In this document: positions 62,535 through 64,000 of the stretch, piece after piece
Layout: the number at the start of each line of letters is the position of its first letter
Numbering within the stretch: the stretch's first letter is position 1
Assembly: GCF_025717535.1 (NCBI RefSeq)
Contig: NZ_JAJIRO010000001.1
Span: 620,001-684,000, forward strand
Length of the DNA stretch: 64,000 nt
Direction of reading: 5' to 3'
Source: Paucibacter sp. Y2R2-4
GTDB lineage: Bacteria; Pseudomonadota; Gammaproteobacteria; Burkholderiales; Burkholderiaceae_C
Position numbers and translations under genes: made by a program
The notes under the pieces: model-generated
The model's database searches: none
Told to the model about the DNA's origin: nothing
What the model saw: only the letters and a program-made list of their open reading frames with translations

Positions 62535-63413
62535 ATGTTCGACCAACTTGGCGTGATCGGCTGCGGCCTGATGGGCGGCTCCTTCGCCTTGGCACTGAAG
62601 AAAGCCGGCCTGGTCAAACGCGTGGTGGGCTACAGCAAGTCGCCCTCCACCACTGACATGGCTAAGCGCCTGGGCGTCATCGATGTGGCGGCCGAATCGG
62701 CGCTGTTGGCCGTCTCGGGCTCCGACATTGTCTTGATCGCTGTACCCGTCTCGGCCACCGAGTCGACCCTGAAGGCGATTCGCCATCTGGTCACGCCCAA
62801 GGTCTTGGTGATGGACGTGGGCTCGACCAAGGGCGATGTGGTGGCCGCGGCGCAGCGCGCCTTGGGCAAGCACATCAATGGCTTCGTGCCGGCGCACCCT
62901 ATCACCGGCAAGGAATCGGGTGGCGTGCAAAACGCCGACGTGACGCTCTATCAAGACTGCCAGGTGATCCTGACGCCGCTGCCGCAGACCGATGCAGGCC
63001 TGGTGCAGCGCGCCACCGATGTCTGGTCTGCGCTCGGCGCCCGCGTCTTGAAGATGACGCCAGAGAACCACGACACCGCTTTTGCCGCCGTCAGCCATCT
63101 ACCGCATCTGCTAGCCTTTGCCTACTTTCAATCGGTCGCCGCACAACCGGCCGGCCGTGATTTCCTAAGCCTTGCAGGCCCGGGATTCCGTGATTTCACC
63201 CGCATCGCCGCGAGCGAACCCTCGGTCTGGCGCGACATCCTGATGGCCAACAAGGCCGAGGTGCTGGTGCAGTCGCAACGCTTCCGACAGGCCTTGGATG
63301 CCATCGAAGCGCTGTTGAAAAACGATGACGCTGCAGCGCTGGAAGCCCGCATCCGACTGATCTCGGAAGCCCGCGCTCAGTGGCAATTGGCGGCACCGCG
63401 CCAGCCCAAGTAG
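62535..63413 (+). CDS. tyrA: Prephenate dehydrogenase
   Basis: Oxidises prephenate to 4-hydroxyphenylpyruvate for tyrosine. The 292-residue protein opens with the Rossmann motif LGVIGCGLMGGSFALALKKA and shows VMDVGSTKGDV and PAHPITGKESGG, typical of the family. It lies seven bases after pheA. The related cyclohexadienyl (arogenate) dehydrogenases cannot be excluded. No aminotransferase gene is between pheA and tyrA. Confidence 0.93.
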   Translation: MFDQLGVIGCGLMGGSFALALKKAGLVKRVVGYSKSPSTTDMAKRLGVIDVAAESALLAVSGSDIVLIAVPVSATESTLKAIRHLVTPKVLVMDVGSTKGDVVAAAQRALGKHINGFVPAHPITGKESGGVQNADVTLYQDCQVILTPLPQTDAGLVQRATDVWSALGARVLKMTPENHDTAFAAVSHLPHLLAFAYFQSVAAQPAGRDFLSLAGPGFRDFTRIAASEPSVWRDILMANKAEVLVQSQRFRQALDAIEALLKNDDAAALEARIRLISEARAQWQLAAPRQPK

Positions 63414-63473
63414 ACCGAGAGCGCAGGCGCCTGCCGCGCGCGGCCCTCTACCGCAACTTTTTTTGCTGACACC

Positions 63474-64000
63474 ATGTTCAAGATTCCTTTTCTCGACCTC
63501 CCGCCACTGCGCAGTGCGGCCGGCACCGTGCGCCTGCCGGGCTCCAAAAGCATCTCCAACCGGGTCTTGCTGCTGGCCGGTTTGTCGGAGGGCGTGACCG
63601 AAGTCCACGACCTGCTCGACAGCGATGACACCGCCGTCATGCTCGACTCGCTGAAGGCCTTGGGCTGCCATTTGGAAACCTCGGATCACGGCAAACTGCG
63701 GGTCACCGGCATCGGCGGACGCTTGAGCGTTGGCGAAGCCAAGCTGTTCCTGGGCAATGCCGGCACGGCCATGCGCCCGCTGACCGCCGCACTGGCGGTG
63801 CTGGCCGCCACCCAAGGTGGCGAGTTCGAGTTGAGCGGCGTGGCCCGCATGCATGAGCGCCCCATTGGAGACTTGGTCGATGCCTTGCGCCTGCTGGGCT
63901 GCAAGATCGATTGCCTGGGCCAAGAAGGCTATCCGCCCTTGAAGCTGAGCGGCCCCTCGGCCCTTGACCTGAGCCAGCCCGTCAAGGTGCGCGGCGATGT
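63474..64000 (+). CDS. aroA: 3-phosphoshikimate 1-carboxyvinyltransferase, 5' part
   Basis: EPSP synthase, the sixth shikimate step; only about the first 175 residues are inside the window. Family motifs: [39 protein letters not shown], and [17 protein letters not shown] (substrate binding). Starts [17 protein letters not shown], 60 bases after tyrA on the same strand. The rest lies beyond position 64000. Confidence 0.95.
   Translation, partial: MFKIPFLDLPPLRSAAGTVRLPGSKSISNRVLLLAGLSEGVTEVHDLLDSDDTAVMLDSLKALGCHLETSDHGKLRVTGIGGRLSVGEAKLFLGNAGTAMRPLTAALAVLAATQGGEFELSGVARMHERPIGDLVDALRLLGCKIDCLGQEGYPPLKLSGPSALDLSQPVKVRGD

Overview
The window is a high-G+C betaproteobacterial chromosome segment, most likely Burkholderiales of the Roseateles/Paucibacter/Rubrivivax type. 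This is judged from gene order (ompA, ubiG, gph on one strand; gyrA, DUF2059 gene, serC, pheA, tyrA, aroA on the other), a 1,600-residue NAD-glutamate dehydrogenase, the aat-bpt N-end-rule pair and a tmRNA with the tag ANDSTFALAA. No database search was possible; all family names rest on motif recognition.

Layout. 1-2.2 kb: molybdate uptake and its regulator (modB, an unusually short modC, modE). 2.2-17.5 kb: a sugar (probably beta-glucan) utilisation locus. On the minus strand lie a TonB-dependent receptor, SapC-like protein, cupin-like protein, flavin-dependent 'tryptophan halogenase' and glucokinase. Next comes a LacI-family regulator. On the plus strand lie a sugar-binding protein, two ABC permeases, a GH1 beta-glucosidase, a GH16 endoglucanase lipoprotein and an MsmK/UgpC-type ATPase. 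LacI-type palindromes (consensus TGAAAGCGCTTTCA) lie in front of both arms. The sequence therefore suggests one regulon: extracellular cleavage, outer-membrane import, ABC import, hydrolysis to glucose, phosphorylation. 17.5-28.4 kb: a solute-binding-like protein, the Tat-type DUF1501/DUF1800 pair, a DUF885 metallopeptidase-like protein and the large NAD-GDH. 28.5-44.4 kb: mixed housekeeping and signalling genes (DUF3422, riboflavin synthase, GFA-family and ArsC/YffB-family proteins, aat-bpt, a five-PAS GGDEF-EAL protein, an L-2-hydroxyglutarate oxidase-like flavoprotein, a response regulator with an unusual C-terminus next to a coiled-coil protein, and a DHH phosphoesterase).

44.4-54.1 kb: a 9.6-kb integrated element next to the tmRNA gene ssrA. 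It carries a P4-type tyrosine integrase, an AlpA-type regulator, a Toprim/DUF927 primase-helicase, several small unknown genes joined by ATGA overlaps, and a terminal DUF2971 cargo gene. Both ends carry a copy of the same terminator hairpin and clusters of TTGCCCCCA. Two six-copy clusters of CGGGAACA lie inside the element and look like replication iterons. This island is the most interesting part of the window.

54.1-64 kb: ssrA, gph, ubiG, an OmpA-family gene, then gyrA and the aromatic amino-acid genes up to a truncated aroA at the window edge.
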